Assembly: GCF_013177675.1 (NCBI RefSeq)
Contig: NZ_CP042652.1
Location: 806,001-870,000, forward strand
DNA from: Arcobacter acticola
GTDB lineage: Bacteria; Campylobacterota; Campylobacteria; Campylobacterales; Arcobacteraceae
Length of the DNA stretch: 64,000 nucleotides
Direction of reading: 5' to 3'
The notes beneath the pieces were generated by a model. The model worked only from the letters and a program-made list of their open reading frames with translations, did no database searches and was not told the DNA's origin. Of this stretch, positions 25,810 through 34,691 are shown one piece after another. The number at the start of each line of letters is the position of its first letter. The stretch's first letter is position 1. The translations under genes and the position numbers were made by a program.

Positions 25810-26262
25810 ATGGAAGTAAAATCGATTTTATTTGTCTGCCTTGGAAATATATGCAGATCTCCATTGGCTCAAGGAATTGCAGAACAATATATAAAAGAAA
25901 AAAATATTGAGCTAGTAGTACAAAGTGCAGGAACAGGTTCTTGGCATATTGGTGAGGCTCCATGTGAAAATTCAATAAAAGTGGCTTCGTTAAACGGCGT
26001 TGATATTTCAAAGCAAAAAGCTCAACAAGTTAAAAAGTCTGACTTTAAAAATTTTGATTTAATTATTGGACTTGATGATAGTAATATTTCAAATCTAAAA
26101 AATCTAGGATGTAAAAATCCACTAAAACTTGGTGATTTTGGATTTAATGGAGAGGATGTTCCTGATCCATATTTTTTCGATGGTTTTGAAGGTTTTGATA
26201 AAGTTTTTGAGATGATTGAACATTGTGTAAAAAATTTAATTGATGAGAAGTTTGGTAACTAA
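25810..26262 (+). CDS. Low-molecular-weight protein-tyrosine phosphatase
   Basis: The 150-residue cytoplasmic phosphatase has the P-loop CLGNICRS (nucleophile Cys10, Arg16) and the catalytic Asp in VPDPYFFDG. Members dephosphorylate tyrosine kinases or arginine-phosphorylated proteins, often linked to polysaccharide export. No kinase or capsule genes are nearby, so the target cannot be read from context. It is coupled to the CPXCG gene by a 2-base gap. Confidence 0.93.
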   Translation: MEVKSILFVCLGNICRSPLAQGIAEQYIKEKNIELVVQSAGTGSWHIGEAPCENSIKVASLNGVDISKQKAQQVKKSDFKNFDLIIGLDDSNISNLKNLGCKNPLKLGDFGFNGEDVPDPYFFDGFEGFDKVFEMIEHCVKNLIDEKFGN

Positions 26263-26352
26263 TTTCCTAATTTATAATAAATAATTATAATTTAATATTA
26301 ATTAAAAATTATAAAACTTATAATAGTATAAATCTACAAAAAAGGTTATAAG

Positions 26353-26850
26353 ATGCTTAAAATAGGGACTATAGTAAGGATATTATTTATATTTATAATA
26401 AGTTTTACTTATGTAAATGCAAATGAAATAAATGATAAAGCTGCATTAAATGGTATAAAAGAAGCAAAAAGTGTTTTTTTAATTGATTTTACAAATGTAA
26501 AAAAAACCGCTTTTTATTTAAATATTATTGAAGGAACACACAAAGGTTTTGTTTCTCAAGGTGTAAAACCAGATATGGTTTTAGTTTTTATTGGTGAAAC
26601 AGTAAAATATTTAAGTACAAAACCAGATGAAGCATTTGAAATGGAAAATGAAGAAGATTTAATATCAATTCAAAAATCTATAAAAACTCTTGCAAGTTTA
26701 GGTGTAAGAATGGAAGTTTGTGCCGTTGCTACAAAGGTTTTTAATGTAGATAATAGCACTATTCCAAAAGAGATGAATGTTATAGCTGATGGTTTTATAT
26801 CATTAATTGGTTGGCAAACACAAGGTTATAAACTAGTTCCAATATTTTAA
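26353..26850 (+). CDS. Secreted DsrE-like protein
   Basis: The 165-residue protein has a signal peptide (residues 1-23, ending VNANE). It also has the alternating strand/helix layout of the DsrE/DsrF-like family, with VKPDMVLVFIGETVKYLS and LGVRMEVCAVATKVF. A single cysteine near 135 sits in the position used by sulfur-relay members, but the DsrE active-site pattern is not complete. Periplasmic members are often hypothetical and linked to sulfur chemistry; that link is inferred. An AAAAGG ribosome site is present. Confidence 0.75.
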   Translation: MLKIGTIVRILFIFIISFTYVNANEINDKAALNGIKEAKSVFLIDFTNVKKTAFYLNIIEGTHKGFVSQGVKPDMVLVFIGETVKYLSTKPDEAFEMENEEDLISIQKSIKTLASLGVRMEVCAVATKVFNVDNSTIPKEMNVIADGFISLIGWQTQGYKLVPIF

Positions 26851-26925
26851 AAAATTGAAAAAATCAAAAGATTTAATTGATGATAAAATGCAATGATTAA
26901 TTAATAAATAATTTCAAGTTTTTAG

Positions 26926-26931
26926 TATAAT
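26926..26931 (+). promoter_or_regulatory. -10 element of the CHASE kinase gene
   Basis: A consensus TATAAT lies 36 bases before the chosen ATG. It runs directly into a 7-base tandem repeat. Confidence 0.55.
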
Positions 26932-26951
26932 GTTAAATGTTAAATGTTAAA
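26931..26951 (+). repeat. Three tandem copies of TGTTAAA in the kinase leader
   Basis: TGTTAAA is repeated exactly three times and followed by a partial fourth copy (TGTAAAA) that merges into the ribosome site AAAAGGA at 26955-26961. It lies between the -10 box and the start codon. Confidence 0.8.
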
Positions 26952-26966
26952 TGTAAAAGGATCTTT

Positions 26967-29462
26967 ATGTTTAAAAGTAATTTATTTGCTAAATATTTCA
27001 GCTATAAAATAGCTTTCCTATTAATTTTCATTATTTCCGTATTTATCTCATTATTATTTTGGTTTTTTTCTTTAAGATACTATGATAATTTAACAAAAGA
27101 ATTATTTGAACATAGAGTTAATGAAAACATTGATAATATGCAGCAAAGAATTTCTAATTATAAGTATGCCTTAATAAGTGGAGTTGCCTTAGTTAATGCA
27201 AATGATAAAATAACAAGTCAAATTTGGCATGATTTTATTAGCTCTTTGGATTTAGAAAATAACTATCCAGGTTTCCAAGGAATTGGATATTCCCCTGTTC
27301 TTAAAACTGCAGATATTCCTTCTTTTGTTAAAGAAATACAAATACATAATCCAAATTATAACCTTTTATTATCTAAAGAAAGAGAAATATATGTACCTGT
27401 TCAATATATTGAACCTATGAATAATAGAAATATAAAAGCAATAGGTTATGATCTTTATTCAGAAGCAACACGAAGAGCTGTTTTAGATTCAGCAAGAGAT
27501 AGCGGAATGCCTTCATTAAGTGATAAGGTAATATTACGTCAAGAAATCGATAGTGATGTTCAAGCTGGAATATTAATGTATCTTCCTGTATACAAAAAAA
27601 ATAGTATAAATTCAATTGAAGATAGAAAAGATTCTATTGTAAGTTTTGTTAGTGGTGTTTTTAGAATGGGTGATTTGATGCAAAATATTGTATTAAAAGA
27701 AACTATTTTAGATTTTGAGATATTTGATAATAAAAAACAACTAGAAGAAAATTTATTATTTAAATCTTTTACGGAAACTAACTTGAATTCTAAATATACT
27801 TCTAAAAATGAAATCAAAATAAATGATAAAATTTGGTATGTAAATTTTTATTCTAATAAAGAGTTTGAAAATAGTTTTTCATATGCCAAACCTTTAATGT
27901 TAACACTTTTTGGTATTGGCTTATACTTTGTATTACTATTAATTATTTTATTAATAATTCAAAGTAAAAAACTACTTCAAATAAAAACTAATCAACTTGA
28001 AAAGCTTAATAATGATTTATCATTAAGTAAGAAAAAATATAAAACTTTAGTTAATCAATCTTTAGCTGGTATTTATACCTATCATGAGAATAATTTTTTA
28101 TTTGTAAATAAACATTTTTGTGAAATATTTGGATATGGTGAAGAAGAAATTTTAACTATTCTTAAACCAATTGATATTATCAAAAGAAATGATTCTACTA
28201 ATGTAGAAAAAAAGATTGATGATAAATTTTCAATAGATAATAAGTCTTCTCACCATATAATAAAAGGTGTTAAAAAAGATGGTACTTCTATTTGGCTAGA
28301 AATCTATGAGAATATTATTGATATTGAAGGTATTTCTTCTATTTCAGGAATAGTTTTAGATATTACTCAAAGAATTGAATTTCAAGAACAATTTGAAAAT
28401 CTTTTTAACTTTGGTAATATTGGATTAGCTATTACAACACCACAAAAAGCTTGGTTACAAGTTAATAATGAGATATTAAATATCTTGGGTTATAGCAAAG
28501 AAGAGTTATTTGAAACTACTTGGGATAAAATAAGCTATGAAGAAGATATAGAGAAAGATATAGGTTTATTTAATGATGTACTTAGTGGCAAAATTAATAA
28601 TTATCAAGTTGAAAAAAGATTTGTAAATAAAGATGGGGAAATAGTTGAAACAATTTTAACTCTAAGTGCATATAAACAAAACAATAAAATAAAATATTTA
28701 CTAGCTTCAATTCTTGATATAACAGATAGTAAAATGAAAGAGAATCTTCTTGTTCAACAATCAAAACTAGCAGCAATGGGTGAAATGATAGCTATCATAG
28801 TTCATCAATGGAAACAGCCATTAAGTTTAATCAGTACTTCTTCAACAGGAATGAAACTACAACTAGAAATGGATATGTTAACAAAAGAGTTTTCTATGGA
28901 AGCTTTAAATTCAATCATAAATGCAACAAAACATTTATCAACTACTATTGATGATTTTAGAGATTTTTTCAAGCCAAAAAGATTTAAAACAACTTTTAAT
29001 ATGAAAGAATCAATTGGTAAATCTTTAAAACTAATCTCTTCTGGATTTAAAAATAAAGATATAAAAGTTATTCAAGATATTGATAATATTTCTATTACTA
29101 CATACGAAAATGATTTAATCCAAATACTTATAAATATTTTAGGTAATGCTAAAGATGCCTTATTAAATGTAGATACACAAAGATTAATCTTTTTATGTGC
29201 AAATATGTCAGAAGATAATAAAAACTTAATAATATCAATTAAAGATAGTGCAGGGGGAATTCCTGAAGATATTATCGAAAAAATATTTGAGTCATATTTT
29301 ACTACTAAAGAAGATAAAAATGGAACAGGAATTGGATTATATATAGTAAATGAAATTATAACTAAACATATGAAAGGTGAAATCCAAGTTGCCAATGTTG
29401 AATTTACCTATGAGAATAATAAATATTTTGGAGCTGAATTTAAATTAATCATTCCATTATAA
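26967..29462 (+). CDS. CHASE-PAS-PAS sensor histidine kinase
   Basis: I start the gene at ATG 26967, 5 bases after AAAAGGA; an upstream ATG at 26937 lies inside the tandem repeat. The 831-residue kinase has TM1 (about 15-38) and a periplasmic CHASE domain (YPGFQGIGYSPVL, then GILMYLPVY). TM2 is near 305-328, followed by two PAS domains (about 355-480 and 480-600). The HisKA box has His near 613 in IVHQWKQPLS, and the HATPase ends in a GTGIGLYIV G-box. It is an orphan kinase with no regulator beside it, a frequent arrangement in Arcobacter-like genomes. A perfect terminator follows. Confidence 0.93.
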   Translation: MFKSNLFAKYFSYKIAFLLIFIISVFISLLFWFFSLRYYDNLTKELFEHRVNENIDNMQQRISNYKYALISGVALVNANDKITSQIWHDFISSLDLENNYPGFQGIGYSPVLKTADIPSFVKEIQIHNPNYNLLLSKEREIYVPVQYIEPMNNRNIKAIGYDLYSEATRRAVLDSARDSGMPSLSDKVILRQEIDSDVQAGILMYLPVYKKNSINSIEDRKDSIVSFVSGVFRMGDLMQNIVLKETILDFEIFDNKKQLEENLLFKSFTETNLNSKYTSKNEIKINDKIWYVNFYSNKEFENSFSYAKPLMLTLFGIGLYFVLLLIILLIIQSKKLLQIKTNQLEKLNNDLSLSKKKYKTLVNQSLAGIYTYHENNFLFVNKHFCEIFGYGEEEILTILKPIDIIKRNDSTNVEKKIDDKFSIDNKSSHHIIKGVKKDGTSIWLEIYENIIDIEGISSISGIVLDITQRIEFQEQFENLFNFGNIGLAITTPQKAWLQVNNEILNILGYSKEELFETTWDKISYEEDIEKDIGLFNDVLSGKINNYQVEKRFVNKDGEIVETILTLSAYKQNNKIKYLLASILDITDSKMKENLLVQQSKLAAMGEMIAIIVHQWKQPLSLISTSSTGMKLQLEMDMLTKEFSMEALNSIINATKHLSTTIDDFRDFFKPKRFKTTFNMKESIGKSLKLISSGFKNKDIKVIQDIDNISITTYENDLIQILINILGNAKDALLNVDTQRLIFLCANMSEDNKNLIISIKDSAGGIPEDIIEKIFESYFTTKEDKNGTGIGLYIVNEIITKHMKGEIQVANVEFTYENNKYFGAEFKLIIPL

Positions 29463-29503
29463 AAGGTAATACTTAATTATAAAATAATTAAGTATTACCT
29501 TTT
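29461..29503. terminator. Strong bidirectional hairpin terminator
   Basis: A perfect 20-bp stem (29461-29480 with 29484-29503) with an AAA loop begins at the stop of the CHASE kinase and ends 15 bases from the convergent methyltransferase gene. Confidence 0.9.
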
Positions 29504-29517
29504 CATGCTTTTAAAAA

Positions 29518-30603
29518 TCACTTCTCTTTTTTATGTGCTAAAACCCATAATTCAACTTTTTCAGTTTCCCTTGAATCTGTTCTTTGAGTTCTTCTTGAAG
29601 ATGCTCTAACTTCTCGTCTTAGGTGTAAATCTTTTCTAAAACGATTGTTTTTTTGTAACTCTTCAATTATTGGATGAGTACTTTCTTTGTCCACTTCTTG
29701 GGCAAGATTTGAGAAAATTAAAACTAATTTCCCATCTTCTTTTAGATATTTTTTAGCTTTTTCAAAGAACCTTGGAAATAGGTCTTCTTCATAATACATA
29801 GCTTTATCTATACCTTCTTCTAAGTCATGCTTTGCAAGTAACCATGGTGGATTAAAAACAATTACATCTACTTTTCTATCAAAATTTCCAAATAAATCAC
29901 AATGATTTAGGGTTATTTTCTTTTGAAAATTTAATTTTCTACTTTCTTGATAAACACCAATAATTGCATTTTTATTTGTATCTGTTGCATAAACATTCTC
30001 AAAACCATTTTGAATTAATTGATATGTTAAAATACCGCTTCCAACACCAATATCAATAGCATTATCTTTAGGTCCATCATATTTTTTTAACCATTTGTCA
30101 AATAATTTTAAGTGATCAAATCTTGTTGGAAAATATGTTCCATAATAAGGATGAATATTTATATTTAAAGTCTTAATTTCAAGACCTTTTTCATGCCATT
30201 GCCATGAACTGTTCATACCTTGAACTTCAGGGTAAGAGATATAAAATTCTGAAACTTCAGGATATAGTAGTTTTAACCAAGCAATATCTGGAGCTTTTTT
30301 AACAGCTAGTTTATTATCTATTACTTTTATAAATAATCTATGTGAAGCTTCTCTAAAGGCAGAACGATAAGCTCTTTGCCCTTGAAAACTTTTGTCTGGA
30401 AATCTAAGTAAAAGATTCTTTTTTAGCTCAGCTAAAACTTGTAATCCGTTACTATAGTACTCCTCAACTAGCACATTTTTTCCAGCAATCATTTGGTTAA
30501 CAACTGATTCGGTATCCATTTTTCGGTAAAAACTTATAGCATCAATTTTTGAAGTTATAATATTAGGTCTATCTGGTTTGATAGATTGTAAATTTGTAGT
30601 CAT
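29518..30603 (-). CDS. Class I SAM-dependent methyltransferase (MTS/HemK-like)
   Basis: The 361-residue protein has a C-terminal Rossmann methyltransferase with the SAM loop AIDIGVGSGILTYQL (motif I), TDTNKNAI (motif II) and the VFNPPWLL motif. NPPW/NPPY marks enzymes that methylate amide or amino nitrogens of proteins, RNA or DNA. The N-terminal half (about 1-170) is specific and may bind the substrate. The very basic segment near 325-345 (RREVRASSRRTQR) suggests an RNA or ribosome target. It is monocistronic, with an AAGGGA ribosome site. Confidence 0.85.
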   Translation of the reverse strand: MTTNLQSIKPDRPNIITSKIDAISFYRKMDTESVVNQMIAGKNVLVEEYYSNGLQVLAELKKNLLLRFPDKSFQGQRAYRSAFREASHRLFIKVIDNKLAVKKAPDIAWLKLLYPEVSEFYISYPEVQGMNSSWQWHEKGLEIKTLNINIHPYYGTYFPTRFDHLKLFDKWLKKYDGPKDNAIDIGVGSGILTYQLIQNGFENVYATDTNKNAIIGVYQESRKLNFQKKITLNHCDLFGNFDRKVDVIVFNPPWLLAKHDLEEGIDKAMYYEEDLFPRFFEKAKKYLKEDGKLVLIFSNLAQEVDKESTHPIIEELQKNNRFRKDLHLRREVRASSRRTQRTDSRETEKVELWVLAHKKEK

Positions 30604-30697
30604 ATATCTATTCCCTTTATCTAGTGTGGCAGTTTATTGTATAAAGGCTTAGCTTATGGTTGAATTTCTATTATATTAGTGATTTAAGGGGAAGAAT

Positions 30698-30787
30698 ATG
30701 ATTTTTTATAAAAAAATTGAAGAAAGTGAATCTAAAATACCAATATTTACTAATATTTTAAGCACTCAATTAATTGAGTGCTTTTAG
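30698..30787 (+). CDS. Possible 29-residue small protein
   Basis: A short ORF starting [16 protein letters not shown] has an unusually strong ribosome site (AAGGGGA, 5 bases before the ATG) and TATATT-like promoter sequence about 30 bases upstream. It ends at TAG 30785-30787, overlapping the 3' end of the convergent chemoreceptor gene by 18 bases. Its last codons form the chemoreceptor's terminator palindrome. It could be a real leader or micro-protein, or chance. Confidence 0.3.
   Translation: MIFYKKIEESESKIPIFTNILSTQLIECF
30761..30782 (-). terminator. Palindromic terminator at the chemoreceptor 3' end
   Basis: A perfect 22-bp palindrome (AGCACTCAATT and its complement) covers the last codons and stop of the leftward chemoreceptor gene. 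On that strand it is followed by AT-rich sequence. Confidence 0.6.
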
Positions 30788-32320
30788 TGTTGAAATAAGT
30801 TCTGTTGAAACAGTAATTAACTCTTCAGAGGCATTTTTTGTTTCTATTGCTTCATCTCTTGTATTTTGTGCACTTTGGGAAACATTTATCATTGAATTAG
30901 AAATTTCATTTAATCCTTTACTTGTCTGTAAAGCTGTACTTGCAAGTTGATTTGATATTGTTTTTTGCTCTAAAATAGATTTTGAAATATTTGAAGACAT
31001 TAAGCTTATCTCTTCAATTGTACTATCAACACTATTTATAGATTTAAGAGAGTTTTTAACTAGTGTTTGAATAGACTCAATAGCACTAGTAATCTCTTTT
31101 GCAGCTTCATTTGATCTAGTTGCTAGATTTCGCACTTCTGCTGCAACTACTGCAAATCCACGTCCAGCTTCACCTGCCGTTGCTGCTTCAACGGCTGCAT
31201 TTAGTGATAAAATATTTGTTTGAAATGCAATTTGCGTAATAAGATTTATCGTCTCTCCTATTTTAGAAGATTCTTGATTTAATTTTATAATATCACTTGA
31301 TGTACTTTTTGATTGCTCTTTTGCACCTAAGGCAATTTTTTCTCCATTAGCAGCTGCATTGGCAATACTAGTGATTGATGAAAGCATGATTTCAATTTTT
31401 TCTGAAAGATCATTAACTGCTTGATCCATTTGTTCAATAGAAACACTAACTTCTTGTGAACCCTTCATACTATTTTCAGCATCTATTGACATAGAGTTTG
31501 ATGCCCCTGATAGATGATTTAGTGATTTGTTTAATTTTTCTATATTCTTTTGAATAGAGAACATTGTATTTTTTCTTGCAGTAATTTCAGTAGCATATTT
31601 TACAACTTTGAAAGGTTTATTATCAATATCAATAATCGGATTATATGTTGCTTGAATATATACCTTTTTGCCATCTTTACCAATTCTTAGGAATTCACCA
31701 CTTTGAAATTCTGCATTATTTAATTTTTCCCAAAAATCTTTATATTCATTTGAATTTTTATAAGATTCTTCACAAAATATACTATGGTGTTTTCCTTTGA
31801 TTTCATCAAGAGAATAATCAATGGCCTTTAAAAAGTTTTCATTTGCATTTAAAATAATTCCATTCATATCAAACTCAATAATAGCTTGAGATTTACCAAT
31901 AGCTTGAATTTGTCCTTTAAAATATAAATCTTCTAATTTTTTAGCAGTTACATCTTGTGCAAATTTTATTATTTTATAAACTTTTCCAGAATTATCTTTT
32001 ATTGGAGTGTAAGATGCTTGAATAAAAATAGAGTGGCCATCTTTTTTTATTCTTTTAAATTCTGATGTTTGAGCAGTACCTTTTTTTAGTTCATGCCAAA
32101 AATCTGAATATTCTTTACTATTTACAAGTTTAGCATCACAAAATATTTTATGATGCTTTCCTAAAACTTCATTTTCTGTATAACCAAGGGTATTTAAAAA
32201 ATTCTGATTTGCTTCAAGTATGATTCCCTCAGGTGAAAAAGAAATAACGGCAAAGTGTTCATCTATGGCATTTAATTGGGCTTTTTCTTCTTTATTATTT
32301 GAAAATGAAAATAATGACAT
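30770..32320 (-). CDS. Soluble two-PAS methyl-accepting chemoreceptor (BdlA-like)
   Basis: The 516-residue protein has two PAS domains of near-identical layout (about 15-130 and 137-252; [16 protein letters not shown] and [16 protein letters not shown]). A signalling domain follows, with the highly conserved tip [19 protein letters not shown] and [15 protein letters not shown]. There is no TM, so it senses an internal cue such as redox or ligand bound in PAS. This architecture matches Aer-like or BdlA chemoreceptors; BdlA controls biofilm dispersal in Pseudomonas. No chemotaxis genes adjoin it. Confidence 0.92.
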   Translation of the reverse strand: MSLFSFSNNKEEKAQLNAIDEHFAVISFSPEGIILEANQNFLNTLGYTENEVLGKHHKIFCDAKLVNSKEYSDFWHELKKGTAQTSEFKRIKKDGHSIFIQASYTPIKDNSGKVYKIIKFAQDVTAKKLEDLYFKGQIQAIGKSQAIIEFDMNGIILNANENFLKAIDYSLDEIKGKHHSIFCEESYKNSNEYKDFWEKLNNAEFQSGEFLRIGKDGKKVYIQATYNPIIDIDNKPFKVVKYATEITARKNTMFSIQKNIEKLNKSLNHLSGASNSMSIDAENSMKGSQEVSVSIEQMDQAVNDLSEKIEIMLSSITSIANAAANGEKIALGAKEQSKSTSSDIIKLNQESSKIGETINLITQIAFQTNILSLNAAVEAATAGEAGRGFAVVAAEVRNLATRSNEAAKEITSAIESIQTLVKNSLKSINSVDSTIEEISLMSSNISKSILEQKTISNQLASTALQTSKGLNEISNSMINVSQSAQNTRDEAIETKNASEELITVSTELISTLKALN

Positions 32321-32481
32321 TTCTATAACTTTTTCTTATATTATTTTATTTCATATTTTAGCATTTTTTATTTAAAAGCAAATAATCACTTTTTTTAAAC
32401 AAGATAGATTTTATCCTCTTTTATGTTCTCTTTTGGTAAGCTTCTTGCATATACAAACAAATATTATTAAAAGAGAAAATT

Positions 32482-33933
32482 ATGAAATTAGACCAAATAA
32501 AACTTGATGTTGATTACTTCGAGTTTGATGAAAAATTCTATCAAAAATTAAAACCTACACCACTTAAAAATCCTAAGTTAGTATCATTTAACAAAGAAGC
32601 ATGTGATTTAATAGGATTAGATTATAAAGAATGTGAGACACAGGATTTTATTAACTTTATAAATGGAAGTAATGTATTAGAAGGAAGCGTTCCTTATAGT
32701 ATGGTTTATGCTGGACATCAGTTTGGATATTTTGTTCCACAACTAGGTGATGGAAGAGCTATTAATTTGGGTGCTGTGAATAATTGGCATTTACAAACAA
32801 AAGGTTCAGGACTTACAAGATATTCAAGAAGTGGTGATGGAAGAGCGGTTTTACGTTCAAGTATAAGAGAATATCTTATGAGTGAAGCTATGCATGGTTT
32901 AGGGATTCCAACAACTAGAGCTTTGGCAATTATTGATTCAGATACTTTTGCTCATAGAGATTGGGAAGAAGAGTCTTGCTCAATTGTAATGAGAATGTCT
33001 CCTTCTTGGATTAGAGTTGGAACTTTTGAGTTTTTTGCAAGAACAAAAAATAAACAAGCAATATTTCAACTGGCAGATTATGTAATAAAACAATCATATC
33101 CACACTTGGAAAATGAAGAGGATAAATATGAAAAAATGTTTTATTCTTTAGTTGATAAAACAGCAGAATTATTAGCTTTATGGCAAACCTATGGTTTTCA
33201 ACATGGAGTTATGAATACAGATAACTTCTCAATGGCTGGACTTACAATAGATTATGGCCCTTATGCATTTATGGATTATTTTGAAAAAAATGCAATATGT
33301 AATCACACAGATGGTGAAGGAAGATATTCTTATAACAATCAACCTTATGTGGCAAGATGGAATCTGATGGTTTTAGCAGATACCTTAAAAGGAATTTGTG
33401 ATGAGAATAAACTAATGTCATATCTAAATACTTTCTTGCCTCAACATGAAAATGTATATTTAAAAATGATGAATAAAAGAATAGGTTTGGATGCCACTAA
33501 AAGTGGAAATTCAAATTTACATTTGATTCTTGAATTACTTGGAAGTTTAGAAGCTTCAAAAATGGATTACAATGTGTTTTTTTATAGATTAACTAATCTC
33601 AAATCTTTTGATGATTTATCTTCTATTTTAGATATTGCAGTTTTTCAAGAGCCACTTAGAAAATGGTTTGAATCTTATGAAAAAGTTTGTGAAGAGCAAG
33701 ATACAAGCTTTGAAACAAGAAGTGAAATTATGAAAAAAGTAAATCCAAAATATATTTTAAAAAACTATATTATTCAAGAAGCTATTGAAAAAGCCCATGA
33801 AGGAGATTATAGTGGAGTTGTTGATTTATTAAAAATTGCACAAAATCCATTTGATGAGCATATTAAATTTGAAAGGTATGCCCAAGTTACACCTATGAAG
33901 TTTTCTAATATGAAACTTTCTTGTTCTTCATAA
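32482..33933 (+). CDS. selO: SelO-family protein adenylyltransferase (YdiU)
   Basis: This pseudokinase-fold enzyme transfers AMP from ATP to Ser, Thr or Tyr of target proteins and is linked to redox stress. The family signatures YAGHQFGYFVPQLGDGRA, KGSGLTRYSRSGDGRAVLRS and GVMNTDNFSMAGLTIDYGP are all intact. At 483 residues it is close to E. coli SelO (about 478). The C-terminal Sec/Cys tail is visible as KLSCSS, a Cys three residues from the end. It is monocistronic with its own terminator. Confidence 0.96.
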   Translation: MKLDQIKLDVDYFEFDEKFYQKLKPTPLKNPKLVSFNKEACDLIGLDYKECETQDFINFINGSNVLEGSVPYSMVYAGHQFGYFVPQLGDGRAINLGAVNNWHLQTKGSGLTRYSRSGDGRAVLRSSIREYLMSEAMHGLGIPTTRALAIIDSDTFAHRDWEEESCSIVMRMSPSWIRVGTFEFFARTKNKQAIFQLADYVIKQSYPHLENEEDKYEKMFYSLVDKTAELLALWQTYGFQHGVMNTDNFSMAGLTIDYGPYAFMDYFEKNAICNHTDGEGRYSYNNQPYVARWNLMVLADTLKGICDENKLMSYLNTFLPQHENVYLKMMNKRIGLDATKSGNSNLHLILELLGSLEASKMDYNVFFYRLTNLKSFDDLSSILDIAVFQEPLRKWFESYEKVCEEQDTSFETRSEIMKKVNPKYILKNYIIQEAIEKAHEGDYSGVVDLLKIAQNPFDEHIKFERYAQVTPMKFSNMKLSCSS

Positions 33934-33956
33934 GATAAGCTATAAAGCTTATCTTA
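33931..33956. terminator. Bidirectional hairpin terminator
   Basis: A perfect 11-bp stem (TAAGATAAGCT / AGCTTATCTTA) with an ATAA loop lies between the convergent selO and yceI-like genes. Confidence 0.8.
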
Positions 33957-34502
33957 TTTATATGGAATTGTAAATTCTATATCCACTTCTGAAAATGATT
34001 TATTTTCATGTAAATCTGCACATTTTTTTGCAAAAGCCAAGTATGATTTTTGCATAGAAAAATCTAAAATATCAATTCCACCACTTGCTACTATCTTTCC
34101 ATTTTCAATTGTATAATCCATTCTAACAGGATTTGTTACTTCATTCATAGTTACATTTAAAATCAAAGTTTTTTCATCTTCATTTACATCTGAAATATTT
34201 CCTTCAATAACTTCGGCACTTGCAAGTGCAAATAAAGTTGAAGTCATGTTATTATTTCTTACAGTATCTTTTGATTCTATAGAATTTGTTTGAATAACAA
34301 CATTTGAGCTTTTTAGGAAATCAGATAGATTTTCTGATGATTTTATATCTAGTTTAATACTGTTAAAAGTACCAGAAACAGGAACTTTTTTTATAGTTTT
34401 AAATCCAGTCCATTTTACACCTAAGTTTCCATTTAATTCATATGCACTTAAACTTGATGCTAAAGAAATTGATAAAAGAGAAGCTAATAAAATTTTTTTC
34501 AT
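33954..34502 (-). CDS. Periplasmic YceI-family protein
   Basis: The 182-residue protein has a signal peptide (1-20, ending SLSAYE) and a YceI lipocalin-like barrel with KWTGFKTIKKVPVSGTF, VVIQTNSIESKD and the NPVRMDYTIENG segment. YceI proteins bind isoprenoid lipids such as polyprenols. The mature chain has one cysteine near 159. The gene is divergent from the tetR efflux operon, and one of the two TetR-type operators sits 75 bases upstream of its ATG, so co-regulation is possible. Confidence 0.9.
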   Translation of the reverse strand: MKKILLASLLSISLASSLSAYELNGNLGVKWTGFKTIKKVPVSGTFNSIKLDIKSSENLSDFLKSSNVVIQTNSIESKDTVRNNNMTSTLFALASAEVIEGNISDVNEDEKTLILNVTMNEVTNPVRMDYTIENGKIVASGGIDILDFSMQKSYLAFAKKCADLHENKSFSEVDIEFTIPYK

Positions 34503-34576
34503 AATAAATCCTTTTTATTTATTCTATCACAAAATAATTAATAGTTTTATCACTAGAATTTCTTATAAAATCATAC

Positions 34577-34595
34577 TTGACTGACGGTCAGTTTA
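34577..34595. promoter_or_regulatory. TetR-type operator, distal site
   Basis: TTGACTGACGGTCAGTTTA contains a perfect 6+1+6 palindrome (ACTGAC G GTCAGT at 34580-34592). Its first 13 bases are identical to those of the second site 57 bases downstream. It lies closer to the divergent yceI-like gene. Confidence 0.75.
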
Positions 34596-34633
34596 AATCT
34601 TAATTAAGTAATAGTTATATATAATCTCAAATA

Positions 34634-34652
34634 TTGACTGACGGTCGGTCAA
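34634..34652. promoter_or_regulatory. TetR-type operator overlapping the tetR promoter
   Basis: TTGACTGACGGTCGGTCAA is a 19-bp palindrome centred on 34643 with 8 of 9 arm positions matching. It covers the -35 region of the -10 box at 34668, which is the expected place for repression of the efflux operon by the TetR protein. Confidence 0.8.
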
Positions 34653-34667
34653 GAGTAAAAATATTGA

Positions 34668-34673
34668 TATAAT
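34668..34673 (+). promoter_or_regulatory. -10 element of the tetR-efflux operon
   Basis: A consensus TATAAT lies 15 bases downstream of the operator and 18 bases before the tetR ATG. Confidence 0.65.
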
Positions 34674-34691
34674 TTTTAGTAAAGGAGTATG

